From: an uncultured Clostridia bacterium
GTDB lineage: Bacteria > Bacillota > Clostridia > Oscillospirales > Butyricicoccaceae
Length of the DNA: 64,000 bases
Assembly: GCA_944375715.1 (NCBI GenBank)
Contig: CALWAP010000001.1
Location: forward strand, 124,001-188,000
Direction: 5' to 3'
Every line of letters begins with the position of its first letter. Position 1 is the stretch's first letter. The position numbers and the translations under genes are program-made. This document shows positions 45,001 through 55,538 of this stretch, in pieces. Under the pieces are notes generated by a model. It had not been told where the DNA came from, did no database searches, and saw only the letters and a program-made list of their open reading frames with translations.

Positions 45001-45610
45001 CTCTTTTCTGTCCGCCGGCGTCCTTGAGTTCTTCCCTCAGCTCTTCCGACAGCTTCTCAAGGTCTATTTCCTGCAAAAGCTTCTTGATGGCCTCGGCGCC
45101 CATTTCGGCCTTGAAATCGTCCTCATACTTCTCGACCATATCACGGTACTCTTTTTCAGAGAGTATCTGCTTTTTCTTAAGAGGGGTGCCCTCGCCGGGA
45201 TCGGTAACTATATAAGAGGCGAAATAAAGCACCTTTTCCAACAGCCTGGGAGATATATCAAGTATAAGCCCCATGCGGGAGGGTATGCCCTTGAAATACC
45301 AGATATGTGAAACAGGAGCGGCCAGCTCAATATGGCCCATGCGCTCACGCCTTACCTTGGCCCTGGTGACCTCGACTCCGCAGCGTTCGCATATTTTTCC
45401 TTTAAAGCGGACTTTCTTGTACTTTCCGCAGTGGCACTCCCAATCCTTTGTCGGGCCAAAAATGCGTTCACAGAAAAGGCCGTCCCTTTCGGGTTTAAGG
45501 GTGCGGTAATTTATGGTCTCGGGCTTTTTGACCTCTCCGTAAGACCACTCACGGATCATCTCGGGAGATGCAAGGCCGATTTTTATCGCTTCAAATGTCA
45601 TATAAGCCAT
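42080..45610 (-). CDS. rpoC: DNA-directed RNA polymerase subunit beta'
   Basis: 1176 residues. The N-terminal zinc site is CHCGKY...CERCG, the catalytic magnesium loop is NADFDGDQM, and the second zinc ribbon has CAKCYG. It forms the active centre with beta. The length is normal for Firmicutes, without large lineage inserts. It starts 17 nt after rpoB. GGGAG precedes the ATG at 45608-45610. Confidence 0.98.
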   Translation of the reverse strand: MAYMTFEAIKIGLASPEMIREWSYGEVKKPETINYRTLKPERDGLFCERIFGPTKDWECHCGKYKKVRFKGKICERCGVEVTRAKVRRERMGHIELAAPVSHIWYFKGIPSRMGLILDISPRLLEKVLYFASYIVTDPGEGTPLKKKQILSEKEYRDMVEKYEDDFKAEMGAEAIKKLLQEIDLEKLSEELREELKDAGGQKRARITKRLEVVEAFRLSGNRPEWMILDAVPVIPPELRPMVQLDGGRFATSDLNDLYRRVINRNNRLKRLLELGAPDIIVRNEKRMLQEAVDALIDNGRRGRPVTGPNNRPLKSLSDMLKGKQGRFRQNLLGKRVDYSGRSVIVVGPELKIYQCGLPKEMALELFKPFVMKKLVEDGKANNIKSAKKMVEKTRTEVWDALECVIKDHPVMLNRAPTLHRLGIQAFEPILVEGRAIKLHPLVCTAFNADFDGDQMAVHVPLSAEAQAEARLLMLSANNLLKPQDGSPVAVPNQDIVLGVYYLTIDREEEGTGKVFSDIDEALLAYDNGVVGIHSPIKVKVWKEFDGQKQSKIIDATVGRLIFNAALPQDLGFVDRTDPERRFDLEVTFTTGKKELGKIITACIKKHGFAPTAEVLDKVKELGYKYSTKGALTVSAADMSIPDAKYTLVAETEKRVAAIDRQFKRGLITDDERYRLVIAQWDQTTKDVTKAMIDNLDNFNPIYMMSTSGARGSINQIRQLAGMRGLMANTAGKTIELPIKANFREGLTVLEYFISSRGARKGLADTALRTADSGYLTRRLVDVSQEVIIREDDCGTEEGIWIHEITDGNQVIEPFADRIVGRYPVYDVLDPKTGEVLVSKDKLMNEDDAKKIIGAGIDKVYIRSVLKCHAQHGICAKCYGSNLASDEPIGIGEAVGIIAAQSIGEPGTQLTMRTFHTGGIAGGDITQGLPRVEELFEARKPKKAAVLSEISGTVRIEEGKRGTIHNVIITDDENGNSKTYPIAANIILRVQEGDRVEKGQALTDGPLNPHDVLKTRDVAAVHDYLIQEVQRVYRQQGVDINDRHIEVIVRQMMKKVRVEEAGDTDLLPGSVIDMFEFENANRELKAKAEALGLEMEPATCAPTLMGITKASLATESFLSAASFQETTRVLTDAAIKGKIDPLQGLKENVIIGKLIPAGSGVDEYNDVSYEEVVNMVD

Positions 45611-45627
45611 TATTTTTTCTCCCTTCC

Positions 45628-48600
45628 TTATCTGTCGCCGTTTTCAGGGAAGCTTTCGTCATCAAAGCCGCCCTCTTCTTCATAGACCATCTGCTCCATC
45701 AGCTCGTCTACAATGCTCTCGCCTTCATCCTCGTCGTCAGAGGCCCCATCTTCCACAGGTTCGCCATTTTCGTCCTCTATTGCATAACCGGCGTTTTCAA
45801 ACTCACCGTCGGTCGCCGCGAAATCATGGTCGTCCCTGACTATCCTTTCATATCCGTCATCGTCGTCGTCATCGTCAATAAGTGTTATCTCCTCGCCGTT
45901 CTTGCCCAGGACCTTGATATCGAGGCCCAGGGACTGAAGCTCTTTAACAAGGACCTTGAAGGACTCGGGGACACCCGGCTTGGGTACGTTATAACCCTTT
46001 ACTATCGACTCGTAGGTCTTGACCCTGCCGACGATATCGTCCGACTTGACGGTCAGGATTTCCTGCAGGGTATAGGCCGCGCCGTAAGCCTCCAGCGCCC
46101 AGACTTCCATTTCTCCGAACCTCTGGCCGCCGAACTGCGCCTTGCCGCCCAGAGGCTGCTGTGTGACCAGCGAGTATGGGCCGGTACTCCTGGCATGGAT
46201 CTTGTCGTCAACCAGGTGATGCAGTTTCAGATAGTACATATATCCCACGGTTACGGGGTTGTCAAAAGGCTCGCCCGTGCGTCCGTCGTAAAGTATCGTC
46301 TTGCCGTCGGGCCTTAGTCCCGCCTGCTCCAAAAGCTCTCTGATGTCGCTTTCCTTGGCGCCATCAAATACAGGCGTGGCCACCTTTATGCCCAGCGCGC
46401 TGGCCGCATAGCCCAGATGGACCTCCAGGACCTGGCCTATATTCATTCGGGAAGGAACGCCCAGGGGGTTAAGGACGATATCCAGCGGCTGACCGTTGGG
46501 CAGGAAGGGCATATCCTCCTGAGGCAGTATGCGGGAAACAACACCCTTGTTGCCGTGGCGGCCGGCCATTTTGTCGCCCACTGAGATCTTCCTCTTCTGG
46601 GCTATATAGCAGCGGACCACCATGTTTACGCCGGGGCTCAGCTCGTCGCCGTTGGCCCTTGTAAAGACCTTGACGTCGACAATAGTGCCAGACTCTCCGT
46701 GGGGCACCCTCAAAGAAGTGTCCCTGACCTCTCTGGCCTTTTCACCGAATATGGCCCTCAGAAGTCTCTCCTCTGCGGTAAGCTCGGTCTCACCCTTGGG
46801 AGTCACCTTGCCGACCAGGATATCACCGGCCCTGACCTCGGCTCCTATGCGGATAATACCCCTTTCATCCAGATCCCTGAGGGCTTCCTCGCCGACATTG
46901 GGTATATCCCTTGTTATCTCTTCGGGACCCAGCTTGGTGTCCCTGGATTCAGTTTCGTATTCTTCTATATGGATGGATGTGTAAACATCCTCCTTGACAA
47001 GCCTTTCATTAAGAAGTACGGCGTCCTCGTAGTTATAGCCCTCCCAGTTCATGAAGCCTATAAGAGCGTTCTTGCCCAGAGAAATCTCACCCTCAGAGGT
47101 GGAAGGACCGTCGGCTATGACGTCGCCTTCCTTTACCCTGTCGCCCGCATTGACAATAGGACGCTGATTTACACAGGTACCCTGGTTGGAACGCAGGAAC
47201 TTTATGAGCTTATGGGTCTTGGTGCCCAGCTCGTCATACTTGATCGTTATTTCGTCGGCCGAAACACTCATTACCGTACCCTCGCCTATGGCCAAAGGCA
47301 CGGTCCCAGAGTCAACAGCCGCCTTATACTCGATGCCCGTGGCGACAATAGGCGCTTCGGTCTTTAAAAGAGGCACAGCCTGCCTCTGCATGTTGGAGCC
47401 CATCAAAGCGCGGTTGGCGTCGTCGTTTTCCAGGAAGGGTATCATGGCCGTAGCCACCGATACCATCATCTTGGGCGATACGTCTATCAGGTCGACCTGG
47501 GAGCGCTCCACCTCGATTATCTCGTCACGGCGGCGGCAGGTGACCCTTTCGGCCTTGATGCAGCCCTCTTCATCCAAAGGCTCGTTGGCCATGGCAATGG
47601 TGTATTCATCCTCCATATCGGCCGTCATATAAATAACCTTATCGGTGACCTTGCCTGTTTCCTTGTCGATGACCCTGTAGGGTGCCTCGATAAAACCGTA
47701 ATCGTTAATCTTGGCATAGGTAGCAAGGTAGGATATAAGGCCTATATTAGGACCTTCAGGAGTCTCTATGGGGCAGAGCCTTCCGTAATGGGTGTAATGG
47801 ACGTCGCGGACCTCAAAGTTGGCCCTGTCCCTGGAAAGTCCGCCGGGGCCGAGGGCCGACATGCGGCGCTTATGGGTAAGCTCAGCCAGGGGATTGGTCT
47901 GATCCATGAACTGACTCAGAGGTGAAGACCCGAAGAACTCTTTAATGGCGGCAGTGACCGGTCTTATATTGACCAGGGACTGAGGGGTGACGATATCGAG
48001 ATCCTGGATCGTCATGCGCTCCCTTATGACCCTTTCCATGCGGCTGAAGCCGATACGGAACTGATTCTGCAGAAGCTCGCCCACCGAACGCAGGCGCCTG
48101 TTGCCCAAATGGTCTATATCATCATAGGTGCCTATATTGTGGGCAAGGCAGATAAGGTAGTTTATCGAAGCCAGGATATCGTCGGGGATAATATGGTTGG
48201 GCGTCAGTTCCGCAACATTTTCCTTTATGGCTTCCAAAAGCTCATCGCCCTTGTATTTGTCCATCAAATCCTTAAGGACGGTAAAGCGCACTCTCTCCAG
48301 AACGCCCAGCTTTTTTTCGTCGCAGTCGACAAAATCATGCAGCCAGACCATACCATTGGAGAAAATCTTTATCTCCCTGTCGCCTTCGGTGACATAGGCC
48401 TCGTTTACACCGCGCTTTTCTATCTCGGCGGCCTTTTCCCGGCTTATGGTCTCGCCCGGCATGGCCAGCAGCTCGCCTGTAAGAGGATCGGCTATCGGTC
48501 TTGCAAGGGTACGGCCCGAAAGGCGCTTGGATATGGCCATCTTCTTGTTGAACTTATAACGGCCGACTATCGAGAGGTCATACCTCTTGGGATCAAAGAA

Positions 48601-49371
48601 CAGATTGTTTATAAGGGTCTTGGCGCTGTCCACCGTGGGAGGCTCGCCGGGGCGCAGCTTTTTGTATATCTCAATAAGAGCCTCGTTGGGGGTCTTGACG
48701 GCGGCATCCTTTTCAATGGTAGCGAGTATCCTCTCGTCCTCGCCGAAAAGCTCCTTTATCTCGGCATCAGTGCCAATGCCTATGGCCCTTATAAGGGATG
48801 TCACGGGCAGCTTGCGGTTTTTGTCTATCCTGACATAGAATACATCGTTTACATCGGTCTCGTACTCAAGCCACGCGCCCCTGTACGGTATGACCGTGCA
48901 CTGAAGGGAGGGCTTTTCGGGCTTGTCATGGTTTAAGCTGTAATACATGCCAGGGGAACGGACTATCTGGGAAACGATAACACGTTCAGCGCCGTTTATG
49001 ATAAAAGTACCGCTGTCGGTCATAAGCTGGAAATCGCCCATAAAGATTTCCTGCTCTTTGATCTCGTCGGTCTCCTTGTTCCTCAGACGCATCCTGACCT
49101 TCAAAGGAGCGGCGTATGTGGCGTCTCTTTCCTTGCACTCGGTCACCGAGTACTTGGGATTGTCGTCAATGGTGTAATCAAGGAAAGAGAGTTCCAGATT
49201 CCCTGTATAGTCGGTTATGACACCGACATCCTTGAAAACCTCCCTGAGGCCCTCTTCGATGAACCATTTGTAGGACTTCTTCTGTACCTCGATAAGGTTG
49301 GGCATCTCCAGGATTTCGTCTACCCTGGAAAAACTTTTGCGGATTTTTCTGCCGCAGCGGATGTCCTTCAT
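45628..49371 (-). CDS. rpoB: DNA-directed RNA polymerase subunit beta, with acidic C-terminal tail
   Basis: 1247 residues. The rifampicin region has [15 protein letters not shown] and [13 protein letters not shown] in the wild-type form, and the conserved C-terminus includes [18 protein letters not shown]. After GKNGEEI (about residue 1162) there is an 85-residue tail in which 37 residues are Asp or Glu, starting with a run of seven Asp. The ATG at 49369-49371 has only a weak GGAG site 11 nt upstream. It opens the rpoBC-str transcription unit from a strong promoter; rplJL are not immediately upstream. Confidence 0.98.
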   Translation of the reverse strand: MKDIRCGRKIRKSFSRVDEILEMPNLIEVQKKSYKWFIEEGLREVFKDVGVITDYTGNLELSFLDYTIDDNPKYSVTECKERDATYAAPLKVRMRLRNKETDEIKEQEIFMGDFQLMTDSGTFIINGAERVIVSQIVRSPGMYYSLNHDKPEKPSLQCTVIPYRGAWLEYETDVNDVFYVRIDKNRKLPVTSLIRAIGIGTDAEIKELFGEDERILATIEKDAAVKTPNEALIEIYKKLRPGEPPTVDSAKTLINNLFFDPKRYDLSIVGRYKFNKKMAISKRLSGRTLARPIADPLTGELLAMPGETISREKAAEIEKRGVNEAYVTEGDREIKIFSNGMVWLHDFVDCDEKKLGVLERVRFTVLKDLMDKYKGDELLEAIKENVAELTPNHIIPDDILASINYLICLAHNIGTYDDIDHLGNRRLRSVGELLQNQFRIGFSRMERVIRERMTIQDLDIVTPQSLVNIRPVTAAIKEFFGSSPLSQFMDQTNPLAELTHKRRMSALGPGGLSRDRANFEVRDVHYTHYGRLCPIETPEGPNIGLISYLATYAKINDYGFIEAPYRVIDKETGKVTDKVIYMTADMEDEYTIAMANEPLDEEGCIKAERVTCRRRDEIIEVERSQVDLIDVSPKMMVSVATAMIPFLENDDANRALMGSNMQRQAVPLLKTEAPIVATGIEYKAAVDSGTVPLAIGEGTVMSVSADEITIKYDELGTKTHKLIKFLRSNQGTCVNQRPIVNAGDRVKEGDVIADGPSTSEGEISLGKNALIGFMNWEGYNYEDAVLLNERLVKEDVYTSIHIEEYETESRDTKLGPEEITRDIPNVGEEALRDLDERGIIRIGAEVRAGDILVGKVTPKGETELTAEERLLRAIFGEKAREVRDTSLRVPHGESGTIVDVKVFTRANGDELSPGVNMVVRCYIAQKRKISVGDKMAGRHGNKGVVSRILPQEDMPFLPNGQPLDIVLNPLGVPSRMNIGQVLEVHLGYAASALGIKVATPVFDGAKESDIRELLEQAGLRPDGKTILYDGRTGEPFDNPVTVGYMYYLKLHHLVDDKIHARSTGPYSLVTQQPLGGKAQFGGQRFGEMEVWALEAYGAAYTLQEILTVKSDDIVGRVKTYESIVKGYNVPKPGVPESFKVLVKELQSLGLDIKVLGKNGEEITLIDDDDDDDGYERIVRDDHDFAATDGEFENAGYAIEDENGEPVEDGASDDEDEGESIVDELMEQMVYEEEGGFDDESFPENGDR

Positions 49372-49550
49372 CTTTCAGCTTCACTCCATTCTTCAGTATT
49401 GAGTCAGGCGTTTGATACTCCCGGATAAGTTGTCTGTTTCTTGCCGCATTTTTCGGTTTTTCCCGATTTTTCTATTGAAATCATCGCTGAGATTTGATAC
49501 ATTATTGCTGTGATATTTTACAGACGCTATGTATATCAATGCAGTTTAGT

Positions 49551-49579
49551 ATTATACCACTGTTTTTTTTGTCCGTCAA
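49551..49579 (-). promoter_or_regulatory. Promoter of the rpoBC-str operon
   Basis: Minus strand: -35 TTGACG (49574-49579), 17-bp A-rich spacer, perfect -10 TATAAT (49551-49556). The ~170-nt leader to rpoB holds no gene that I can see. Confidence 0.8.
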
Positions 49580-49650
49580 TGCCATTTTTGACACATTTTT
49601 AATTTTGGAGGTGCGTTCTGCTGCGCGCCTTTTTTATTTTTTATCCATAC

Positions 49651-49688
49651 GAAAAATCAAGGGCGGCGCTTTAAAAGCGCCGCCCTTT
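49651..49688 (-). terminator. Terminator of the M20 amidohydrolase gene
   Basis: AAGGGCGGCGCTT and AAGCGCCGCCCTT form a 13-bp stem (49659-49687), followed on the minus strand by TTGATTTTT. Confidence 0.85.
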
Positions 49689-49715
49689 GTGCGGTTATTG
49701 ATATCTGCGAAAATA

Positions 49716-51137
49716 TTACCAGATCTCGGGCTTGGCATCGGGGGGCAGAGCGCCGGGATATGTTTCTCCGTCCAGCTCCTCCAGCCAGCTTTCTCTGGCC
49801 TTTTTGACCAGCTCAGGATCGGTCAAAAAGTCATAAGCCGTGGCAGCCATGACCTTGGCTGCAAACAGCATGCCCTTATGGGCGACAGGCCCCTTGCCCT
49901 GGGCAACTATCTGCCAGGCATGGCCAGGAGTACCGGTTGCCCATGTAGCCGCGCTGAACTGACCTGTAGGCACCACCCAGCTGACATCGCCGACATCGGT
50001 GGAACCCTTGCCGCCGCCCGCGGGAGGACAGGCAAGGAAATCCCAAATGGGCACCGACAGAAGCTTGGCGCTGTCCTTGCCGGCCATCTTCTTGGCAAGG
50101 TTCTTGAGGTTTTCCTTGTCAAGGTCGGTGATGACATCCTTAAAAGACTGTGCATAAGCCATTTCCTCATCGGTATAGCCGATAGGCAAAAGCTCCTCCA
50201 TATGCGCCCGGATACGGTCGCTGACAACATCGCAGGCTATGTAATCGGAATAGGCAGCCACCTGCTTTATATCAACCGTCGTTTCGGTGATAAGAGCGGC
50301 GCCGCGGGCTATGTTGCAGACCCTTTCGTAAAGTTCCTTGACCTGGGTGACTTTAGGCGCACGGATGGCGTAAAGCACCTGGGCCTCGGCCTGTACGACG
50401 TTTGGAGCCGTGCCGCCGGTATTGGTTATGGCATAATGTATCCTGGCTTCATCTATCATATGCTCACGCATATAGTTTACGCCGATATCCATAATCTCAA
50501 CGGCATCCAGGGCCGAACGTCCCAGATGGGGGGCGCCTGAGGCATGGGACGACTTGCCGTGGAATGTGAAGAACACCCTGAAATTGGCAAGGGAGCCCGA
50601 GCCTGTAACGCTGTTCATCGAGCCGGGATGCCATGTGATGGCTATATCGCAGTCATCAAAGCAGCCGTCACGGACCAAAAAGGCCTTGCCGCCGGCATTT
50701 TCCTCAGCTGGACAGCCATAATAACGGATAGTACCGGGCAGCTGCTTTTCATCCATATATTCCTTAATCGCCACAGCGGCGGCGACCGAAGCTGTACCCA
50801 GAAGATTATGACCGCAGCCGTGGCCGTCCTTGCCGGGAACAATGGGACAATGTTTGGTCACATTGGCCTGCTGGGAAAGCCCGCTTAACGCGTCGTATTC
50901 GCCCAAAAGCGCTACCACCGGCTTGCCTGAGCCATACTCAGCCACAAAGGCAGTCTCCTCGCCGCCGATGCCCATGGTAACCTTAAAGCCCAGAGACTTT
51001 AAATAATCAGCCTGCAAAGCCGAAGATTTGAACTCCTGGAACCTCGATTCGGCATATTCCCAGATCTTGTCGCTGATCTCGGTTGAAGCCGCGCTTCTGT
51101 TTTCGATCAGTTTGGAAAGATCTTCAACATAACTCAT
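49716..51137 (-). CDS. M20 family amidohydrolase, AbgB-like
   Basis: 473 residues matching the size of the p-aminobenzoyl-glutamate hydrolase subunit B branch of M20D amidohydrolases. Metal/active-site motifs are GEYDALSG (about 78-85), GHGCGHNLLG, AEENAGGKAF and the lid-domain HGKSSHASGAPHLGRSALDAV. It hydrolyses the amide bond of an N-acyl amino acid or dipeptide. No AbgA or AbgT partner is nearby, so the natural substrate may not be aminobenzoyl-glutamate. GGGAGGG precedes the ATG at 51135-51137. Confidence 0.88.
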   Translation of the reverse strand: MSYVEDLSKLIENRSAASTEISDKIWEYAESRFQEFKSSALQADYLKSLGFKVTMGIGGEETAFVAEYGSGKPVVALLGEYDALSGLSQQANVTKHCPIVPGKDGHGCGHNLLGTASVAAAVAIKEYMDEKQLPGTIRYYGCPAEENAGGKAFLVRDGCFDDCDIAITWHPGSMNSVTGSGSLANFRVFFTFHGKSSHASGAPHLGRSALDAVEIMDIGVNYMREHMIDEARIHYAITNTGGTAPNVVQAEAQVLYAIRAPKVTQVKELYERVCNIARGAALITETTVDIKQVAAYSDYIACDVVSDRIRAHMEELLPIGYTDEEMAYAQSFKDVITDLDKENLKNLAKKMAGKDSAKLLSVPIWDFLACPPAGGGKGSTDVGDVSWVVPTGQFSAATWATGTPGHAWQIVAQGKGPVAHKGMLFAAKVMAATAYDFLTDPELVKKARESWLEELDGETYPGALPPDAKPEIW

Positions 51138-51237
51138 GTCTTTTCCCTCCCGAAGGTTATTTGGTTTTAAGCCATATGATGATTATACACAAATATTAAG
51201 TTTTTCGCAACGGGATATTATTACTTTTCGACATGGA

Positions 51238-51861
51238 TCAAAAAATCTCTCTTAGCTCTCTTATGTCCCTTATACTTTTTTCGGGGCCTTTAACGCTTCC
51301 GAAGCCATAAGAAGCAAATATAAAAGGCACTCCGGCTTCACGGGCTGCGTCGCAGTCGCCCTGTGTGTCGCCAATATAGACGCTCTTTTCAAAGCCCTGC
51401 CGCTCCATTACAAGCCGGATATTTCCACCCTTTGTAAGGCCGGTATTTTCGGCGTTTTCGGTGTCGGCAAAATATTTTCCCAGGCGGTGATAGCTTAAAA
51501 AAGCTTCTATATACCCCTTTTGGCAGTTGCTGACTATATAAAGGGGGTATTTCCCGCAAAGGTACTCAAGCGTTTCCTCCAGGCCCTCAAAAAGCACGCC
51601 TCCTACCTTTGCGACATATTCTATCTCGAACCTCGTGCACACATCAAAGGCTTCCATGGCCTTTTTTTCGTCAAAATAGGGAAACAGCTTTGCAGCGATG
51701 CCCTTTGGGGGCAGGCCCATGACGCCCTTTATTGTCTCATCCGAAAGGGGCCTTGCGCCGGGTATCTCATTCACCGCCATGCGCCAGGAGCGGCTGACGG
51801 CCTCCAGGCTGTCCCACAGAGTCCCATCCAGATCAAAGCCTATGGCAAGCTTGTTATTCAC
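51238..51861 (-). CDS. HAD-family hydrolase, phosphoglycolate phosphatase-like
   Basis: 207 residues from a GTG. The HAD motifs are I DLDGTLWD (about 9-16, two catalytic Asp), II SNCQ (about 111-114), III Lys in GLTKGGN and IV GDTQGDCDAA. The C1 cap (about 18-90) is typical of PGP/beta-phosphoglucomutase-like enzymes. The substrate is unknown, probably a small phosphoester. The GTG start at 51859-51861 follows GAGGTG and overlaps the hisS stop by 8 bp; an upstream TTG at 51873 lacks spacing. It is the second gene of the hisS operon. Confidence 0.85.
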   Translation of the reverse strand: MNNKLAIGFDLDGTLWDSLEAVSRSWRMAVNEIPGARPLSDETIKGVMGLPPKGIAAKLFPYFDEKKAMEAFDVCTRFEIEYVAKVGGVLFEGLEETLEYLCGKYPLYIVSNCQKGYIEAFLSYHRLGKYFADTENAENTGLTKGGNIRLVMERQGFEKSVYIGDTQGDCDAAREAGVPFIFASYGFGSVKGPEKSIRDIRELREIF

Positions 51862-53212
51862 CGCCCACCTCAATTATCTTTCTGCCGCTTTCATGCCTTT
51901 TGGCCTCCAGCAGCCTTTCCACAGCTTGGTCATATGACAGCATTTCCTGCTGCCCGCTTGCCATATCCTTAAGGGAGACCATGCCCTTTTCGGCCTCCTC
52001 GTCACCGATTATTGCAGTGAAAGGCACTTTTATCTTATCGGCATACGCCATTTTTGCCTTGAACTTTTTTTCCTCACAATACAACTGAGCCTTTATACCC
52101 CTGTCCCTCATGGCCCCGGCAAAGCCTATGGCCTTGGAAAGGTTGTCCCCCATGGGCAATACCAGCACCTGGCAGGGGCTGAACCCGCCTTTTATGTATT
52201 TCATCTCGTCCAACACATAAAAGAGCCTCGTAAGTCCGATACTTATACCGACTCCGGGCAGCTTTTTGTTGGTGTAGAACCCTGCCAGATCGTCGTATCT
52301 GCCTCCCGAGCAGACACTTCCTATCTCGGGGTGATCAAGCATGGCGGTTTCGTAAACCGTGCCTGTATAGTAATCCAGGCCTCTGGCTATCGTAAGGTCT
52401 ATGCCGAAGTTTTCCCTGGGAACGCCGAAACTGTCAAGATTGGAAACCACCGTTTCCAGCTCGGAAAGACCCTTGTCGAAAATGGGGCTTTTGTTTTCGT
52501 ATGCCCTGAGCTTTTCCACTATCTCCTCGTGGCTGCCGCTTATGGAAATAAAAGCGCACACATCATCAGACGACTTTCCCGAAAGACCCATGGACAGAAG
52601 CTCGCCCCTGACCTTTTCAAGACCTATCTTGTCCAGCTTATCTATGACCCTCATTATCTCGGCAGGATCAGACTTTTCGCCCAATATCTCAAAAAATCCC
52701 GAAAGGATCTTGCGGTTGTTGACCCTTATTTTAAAACGCTCAAGTCCAAGGCGGGTAAAGGTATTATATATTATGGCAGGTATCTCGGCCTCGTTGACAA
52801 CGCTGAGTTCTCCGTCGCCGATTATATCTATATCGGCCTGATAAAACTCGCGGAAACGCCCTCTCTGTGCGCGTTCCCCCCTGTAAACCTTGCCTATCTG
52901 GTAACGCCTGAAAGGGAAAGGCAGGCTGCCGTAATTCATCGCCACATATTTTGCCAGCGGCACTGTAAGGTCAAAGCGCATGGCAAGGTCGGTATCCCCC
53001 TTTTCAAAGCGGTATATCTGCTTTTCAGTCTCGCCGCCCCCCTTGGCCAAAAGGACCTCGGATGCCTCCAGCACAGGGGTATCCAGCGGGTAAAAGCCGT
53101 AGCTTTCGTATATTTCCCTGAGCACCGCTGTCACGGCCTCAAACTCCAGCTGCTTTTCGGGCAGCAGCTCCATAAATCCCGAAAGGGTCCTGGGTTTGAC
53201 AATATTGCCCAT
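51854..53212 (-). CDS. hisS: Histidyl-tRNA synthetase
   Basis: 452 residues, class II synthetase. Motif 2 is RYQIGKVYRGERAQRGRFREFYQ; the histidine-specific motifs GLDYYTGTVYE and GGRYDDL are present, as is the C-terminal anticodon-binding domain (about 345-445). It charges tRNA-His. The ATG at 53210-53212 follows AGAGGTG; the frame extension to 53233 is unsupported. Its promoter leaves only ~40 nt of leader, so there is no T-box. The HAD gene is co-transcribed. Confidence 0.95.
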   Translation of the reverse strand: MGNIVKPRTLSGFMELLPEKQLEFEAVTAVLREIYESYGFYPLDTPVLEASEVLLAKGGGETEKQIYRFEKGDTDLAMRFDLTVPLAKYVAMNYGSLPFPFRRYQIGKVYRGERAQRGRFREFYQADIDIIGDGELSVVNEAEIPAIIYNTFTRLGLERFKIRVNNRKILSGFFEILGEKSDPAEIMRVIDKLDKIGLEKVRGELLSMGLSGKSSDDVCAFISISGSHEEIVEKLRAYENKSPIFDKGLSELETVVSNLDSFGVPRENFGIDLTIARGLDYYTGTVYETAMLDHPEIGSVCSGGRYDDLAGFYTNKKLPGVGISIGLTRLFYVLDEMKYIKGGFSPCQVLVLPMGDNLSKAIGFAGAMRDRGIKAQLYCEEKKFKAKMAYADKIKVPFTAIIGDEEAEKGMVSLKDMASGQQEMLSYDQAVERLLEAKRHESGRKIIEVGGE

Positions 53213-53259
53213 TTTGTCACCTCTTAACAGCATTTCGGCTTTTAAGCCTGTTCCATATA

Positions 53260-53288
53260 ATTATACGCCATAGCAAAGGCTTAATCAA
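53260..53288 (-). promoter_or_regulatory. Promoter of the hisS-HAD operon
   Basis: Minus strand: -35 TTGATT (53283-53288), 17-bp spacer, perfect -10 TATAAT (53260-53265). Confidence 0.75.
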
Positions 53289-53374
53289 TAACTTCCTTTC
53301 CCCTTTCCCGCGCTGTCACACAAAAGTCCGTTTTTTTGGTCATATCCGACAAAAGGGCATGGGCTACTTTTGGC

Positions 53375-53403
53375 TTGACTTTCACTCATGGGTGCTTTAG
53401 ACT
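53375..53403 (+). promoter_or_regulatory. Promoter of the GntR-family gene
   Basis: -35 TTGACT (53375-53380), 17-bp spacer, -10 TAGACT (53398-53403), ~45 nt before the TTG start. Confidence 0.6.
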
Positions 53404-53454
53404 ATTAATGTATTTCGCTATGGTGGCAATTTGTGAAATGGCAGGTGATTTAAA

Positions 53455-54195
53455 TTGCAGCAGCTCAGCAAAGGCTCCGGCACGCCGATGTACGAACAGA
53501 TAGCCGAGATACTCAAGGACGAAATCATGGATAAGAAGTATGACCCGTCGGGCAGTATTGGCACTCACGCCAAGCTGGCTGAAAGGTTTGGTGTCAGCCT
53601 TATAACCATAAGGAAAGCCATTGCCATTTTAAGCCAGCAGGGACTTCTGGATGTGGCTCAGGGCAAGGGCACTTTTGTCAAAAACACCGTTCTGCACGAA
53701 AACCTGACCCGCCTTACGGGCATTGAAAATATTATTTCCGAAAGCCATCTTTCCTCAGACATATCGGTCCTCACCTTCGAGGTTATTGACACTCCCGCTC
53801 ATTTTGACACCGAGCTGAGGCGGGGACTGGGTAAAAAGTGTCTGCATATCGAGATGGTTCATACGATGGAGGGAGTCAAGGCGGCTTATGCCGAAACATT
53901 CCTCCCTTTAAAATACGGTGAATATATTACCAAGTCGGATGTGGAAAAATACACCATATACCAGCTGTATGAAAGTAAATGGAATATGTCCCTGGGCAAC
54001 GGCCGGCAGACCATAAGGGCCGATGCCGCTTCCAAAAGGGTGGCCGAAGTGCTGGATCTGTGCGAAGGCTGGCCTGTACTTTCCATTTCGCGCAGAGGCT
54101 TTACTTCTTCGGGAGAGCTGGTGGAATATATGAACCTCATTTACGAATACACCCAATATTCCTTGGAAGTCGAACTGCAGCTCAGTTCTACCTGA
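53455..54195 (+). CDS. GntR/HutC-family transcription regulator with UTRA domain
   Basis: 246 residues. The GntR winged helix (about 8-75) has PMYEQIAEILKDEI and RFGVSLITIRKAIAIL, and a UTRA effector-binding domain spans about 90-240. HutC-type members sense sugars, amino-sugars or histidine-derived ligands; this one's ligand is unknown. The start is TTG at 53455, with AGGTGA seven nt upstream; no nearby ATG preserves the first helix. It is divergent from hisS and convergent with the ribbon-helix-helix/SPFH genes. Confidence 0.9.
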   Translation: MQQLSKGSGTPMYEQIAEILKDEIMDKKYDPSGSIGTHAKLAERFGVSLITIRKAIAILSQQGLLDVAQGKGTFVKNTVLHENLTRLTGIENIISESHLSSDISVLTFEVIDTPAHFDTELRRGLGKKCLHIEMVHTMEGVKAAYAETFLPLKYGEYITKSDVEKYTIYQLYESKWNMSLGNGRQTIRADAASKRVAEVLDLCEGWPVLSISRRGFTSSGELVEYMNLIYEYTQYSLEVELQLSST

Positions 54196-54201
54196 TATCG
54201 C

Positions 54202-54226
54202 AAGGCATCTTTGTGATGCCTTTTGG
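54202..54226 (+). terminator. Terminator of the GntR-family gene
   Basis: AAGGCATC/GATGCCTT with a 5-nt loop, followed by TT and G/T-rich sequence, 6 nt after the stop. Confidence 0.65.
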
Positions 54227-54242
54227 GTTCCCCTTTAAAAAT

Positions 54243-54273
54243 TAAAAGGATGCGCATGGCGCGTCCTTTTTTA
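54243..54273. terminator. Bidirectional terminator ending the SPFH operon
   Basis: AAAGGATGCGC pairs with GCGCGTCCTTT (one T-G pair) around ATG, with T-rich sequence on both strands. Confidence 0.75.
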
Positions 54274-54474
54274 CTTTATATCCAGCTCCGGCGGCTCATC
54301 AAGATGCTCAGACACATACTTCCCATTCTTTTTCCTCTGTTTTACGCACTCGGTCAGCAGGTATTCTATCTGCCCGTTTACCGAACGGAAATCGTCCTCG
54401 GCCCACGCGGCAATGGCTTCGTACAGCTTGGCCGACAGCCTTAATGGCACCTGTTTTTTAGGTTCGCCCGACAT
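54271..54474 (-). CDS. Small ribbon-helix-helix (Arc/CopG-like) protein coupled to SPFH gene
   Basis: 67 residues. PLRLSAKLYEAIAAWAEDDFRSVNGQIEYLL (about 9-39) has the beta strand, two helices and the G/N turn of Arc/MetJ-type ribbon-helix-helix proteins, and a basic then acidic tail follows. Such domains bind DNA as dimers, but some family members act as small protein partners. Its ATG at 54472-54474 lies 1 nt after the SPFH stop and lacks a good ribosome-binding site, which implies translational coupling. A longer frame to 54516 overlaps SPFH and is rejected. Confidence 0.7.
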   Translation of the reverse strand: MSGEPKKQVPLRLSAKLYEAIAAWAEDDFRSVNGQIEYLLTECVKQRKKNGKYVSEHLDEPPELDIK

Positions 54475-54475
54475 A

Positions 54476-55507
54476 TCAGTAAAGGCTGCCCGAATTGACA
54501 ACAGGCTGGGCGTCACGGTTGCCGCACAGTACTACAAGCAAGTTGGATACCATGGCCGCCTTGCGCTCCTCGTCAAGGTGCACCACATCCTTTTCGTTAA
54601 GACGCTCCAAAGCCATCTCCACCATGCCGACAGCACCGTCGACTATCATCTTCCTGGCGTCGATTATGGCCGAAGCCTGCTGCCGCTGGAGCATGACGGC
54701 CGCTATCTCGGGGGCGTAAGCCAGATATGTTATGCGGGCCTCTATTATTTCCAGCCCGGCGTCCATGACTTTCTGCTGGATCTCATCCCTTATCCTCGAA
54801 GCTACCACCTCGCTGGAACCGCGAAGGCTGCCCTCATCGGCTATGCCGTCACCTGTCGTATCCACATTGGGAGCCACATCGTAAGGATATATCCTGACAA
54901 TATCCCTCAAAGCGCTGTCGCACTGAAGGGAAAGATATTCTTTATAGTTATCGACATTGAAAACGGCCTTGGCAGTATCGACCACCCTCCACATAACGGC
55001 TATGCCTATCTCAACGGGATTACCCAGACAGTCGTTTATTTTCTGACGGTTGTTGTTAAGAGTCATTATTTTAAGAGACAGCTTTTTGCTGAAAGCCGAT
55101 ATCTCTGCACTTTGCTTTCCCACCTGTATTCTCGCGCCCGAGTCAACATCGCCGCTTTGATTCAAATGGGTTTTAGCAGCCGGGTTCACAGATGTGCAAA
55201 AGGGGTTTACAAAATAAAAGCCTTCTCCCTTCAGCGTACCTACATATCTGCCGAACAAGGTCAATACCAAAGCCTCCTGGGGCTTAAGTACTTTAAGACC
55301 CAAAAGGGCGATCCAGCCCAGGCAAAGCCAGGCAATACATATAACAAATATGGCGGTGGCCATATAAAACATAAACGTCCCATAATAAAACATATTAATT
55401 ATCGGTGCCACTGTAATGCAGCCTATCACGGCAGCTATGTAAAGAAAAACGATAAGCAGCAGAGCCATCATGCCGCTCCCCTTTTTTGAAAGTACCTTTT
55501 CACTCAT
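54476..55507 (-). CDS. SPFH/Band 7 (stomatin/flotillin-like) membrane protein
   Basis: 343 residues. Two N-terminal membrane segments (about 12-32 and 46-72) are followed by an SPFH domain with LKPQEALVLTLFGRYVGTLKGEGFYFVNPF and the later VVASRIRDEIQQKVMDAGLEIIEARITYLAYAPEI region, which are typical of band 7 proteins. The C-terminal helix (about 270-330) contains QQASAIIDARKMIVDGAV. SPFH proteins oligomerise on membranes, organising lipid domains or regulating proteases. It has its own promoter and AGGAGG, and is coupled to the ribbon-helix-helix gene. Confidence 0.88.
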   Translation of the reverse strand: MSEKVLSKKGSGMMALLLIVFLYIAAVIGCITVAPIINMFYYGTFMFYMATAIFVICIAWLCLGWIALLGLKVLKPQEALVLTLFGRYVGTLKGEGFYFVNPFCTSVNPAAKTHLNQSGDVDSGARIQVGKQSAEISAFSKKLSLKIMTLNNNRQKINDCLGNPVEIGIAVMWRVVDTAKAVFNVDNYKEYLSLQCDSALRDIVRIYPYDVAPNVDTTGDGIADEGSLRGSSEVVASRIRDEIQQKVMDAGLEIIEARITYLAYAPEIAAVMLQRQQASAIIDARKMIVDGAVGMVEMALERLNEKDVVHLDEERKAAMVSNLLVVLCGNRDAQPVVNSGSLY

Positions 55508-55538
55508 TTTACGAACCTCCTATCTATTTGATATCAAA

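Noticed and set aside
53213..53374. T-box leader in front of hisS
   Set aside because: The promoter at 53260-53288 leaves only about 40 nt of leader, and no AGGGTGG-type element is present.
54480..54516. Longer start for the ribbon-helix-helix protein, 14 residues upstream
   Set aside because: The extension overlaps the SPFH coding end in another frame and has no family similarity; the ATG 1 nt after the SPFH stop fits coupling.
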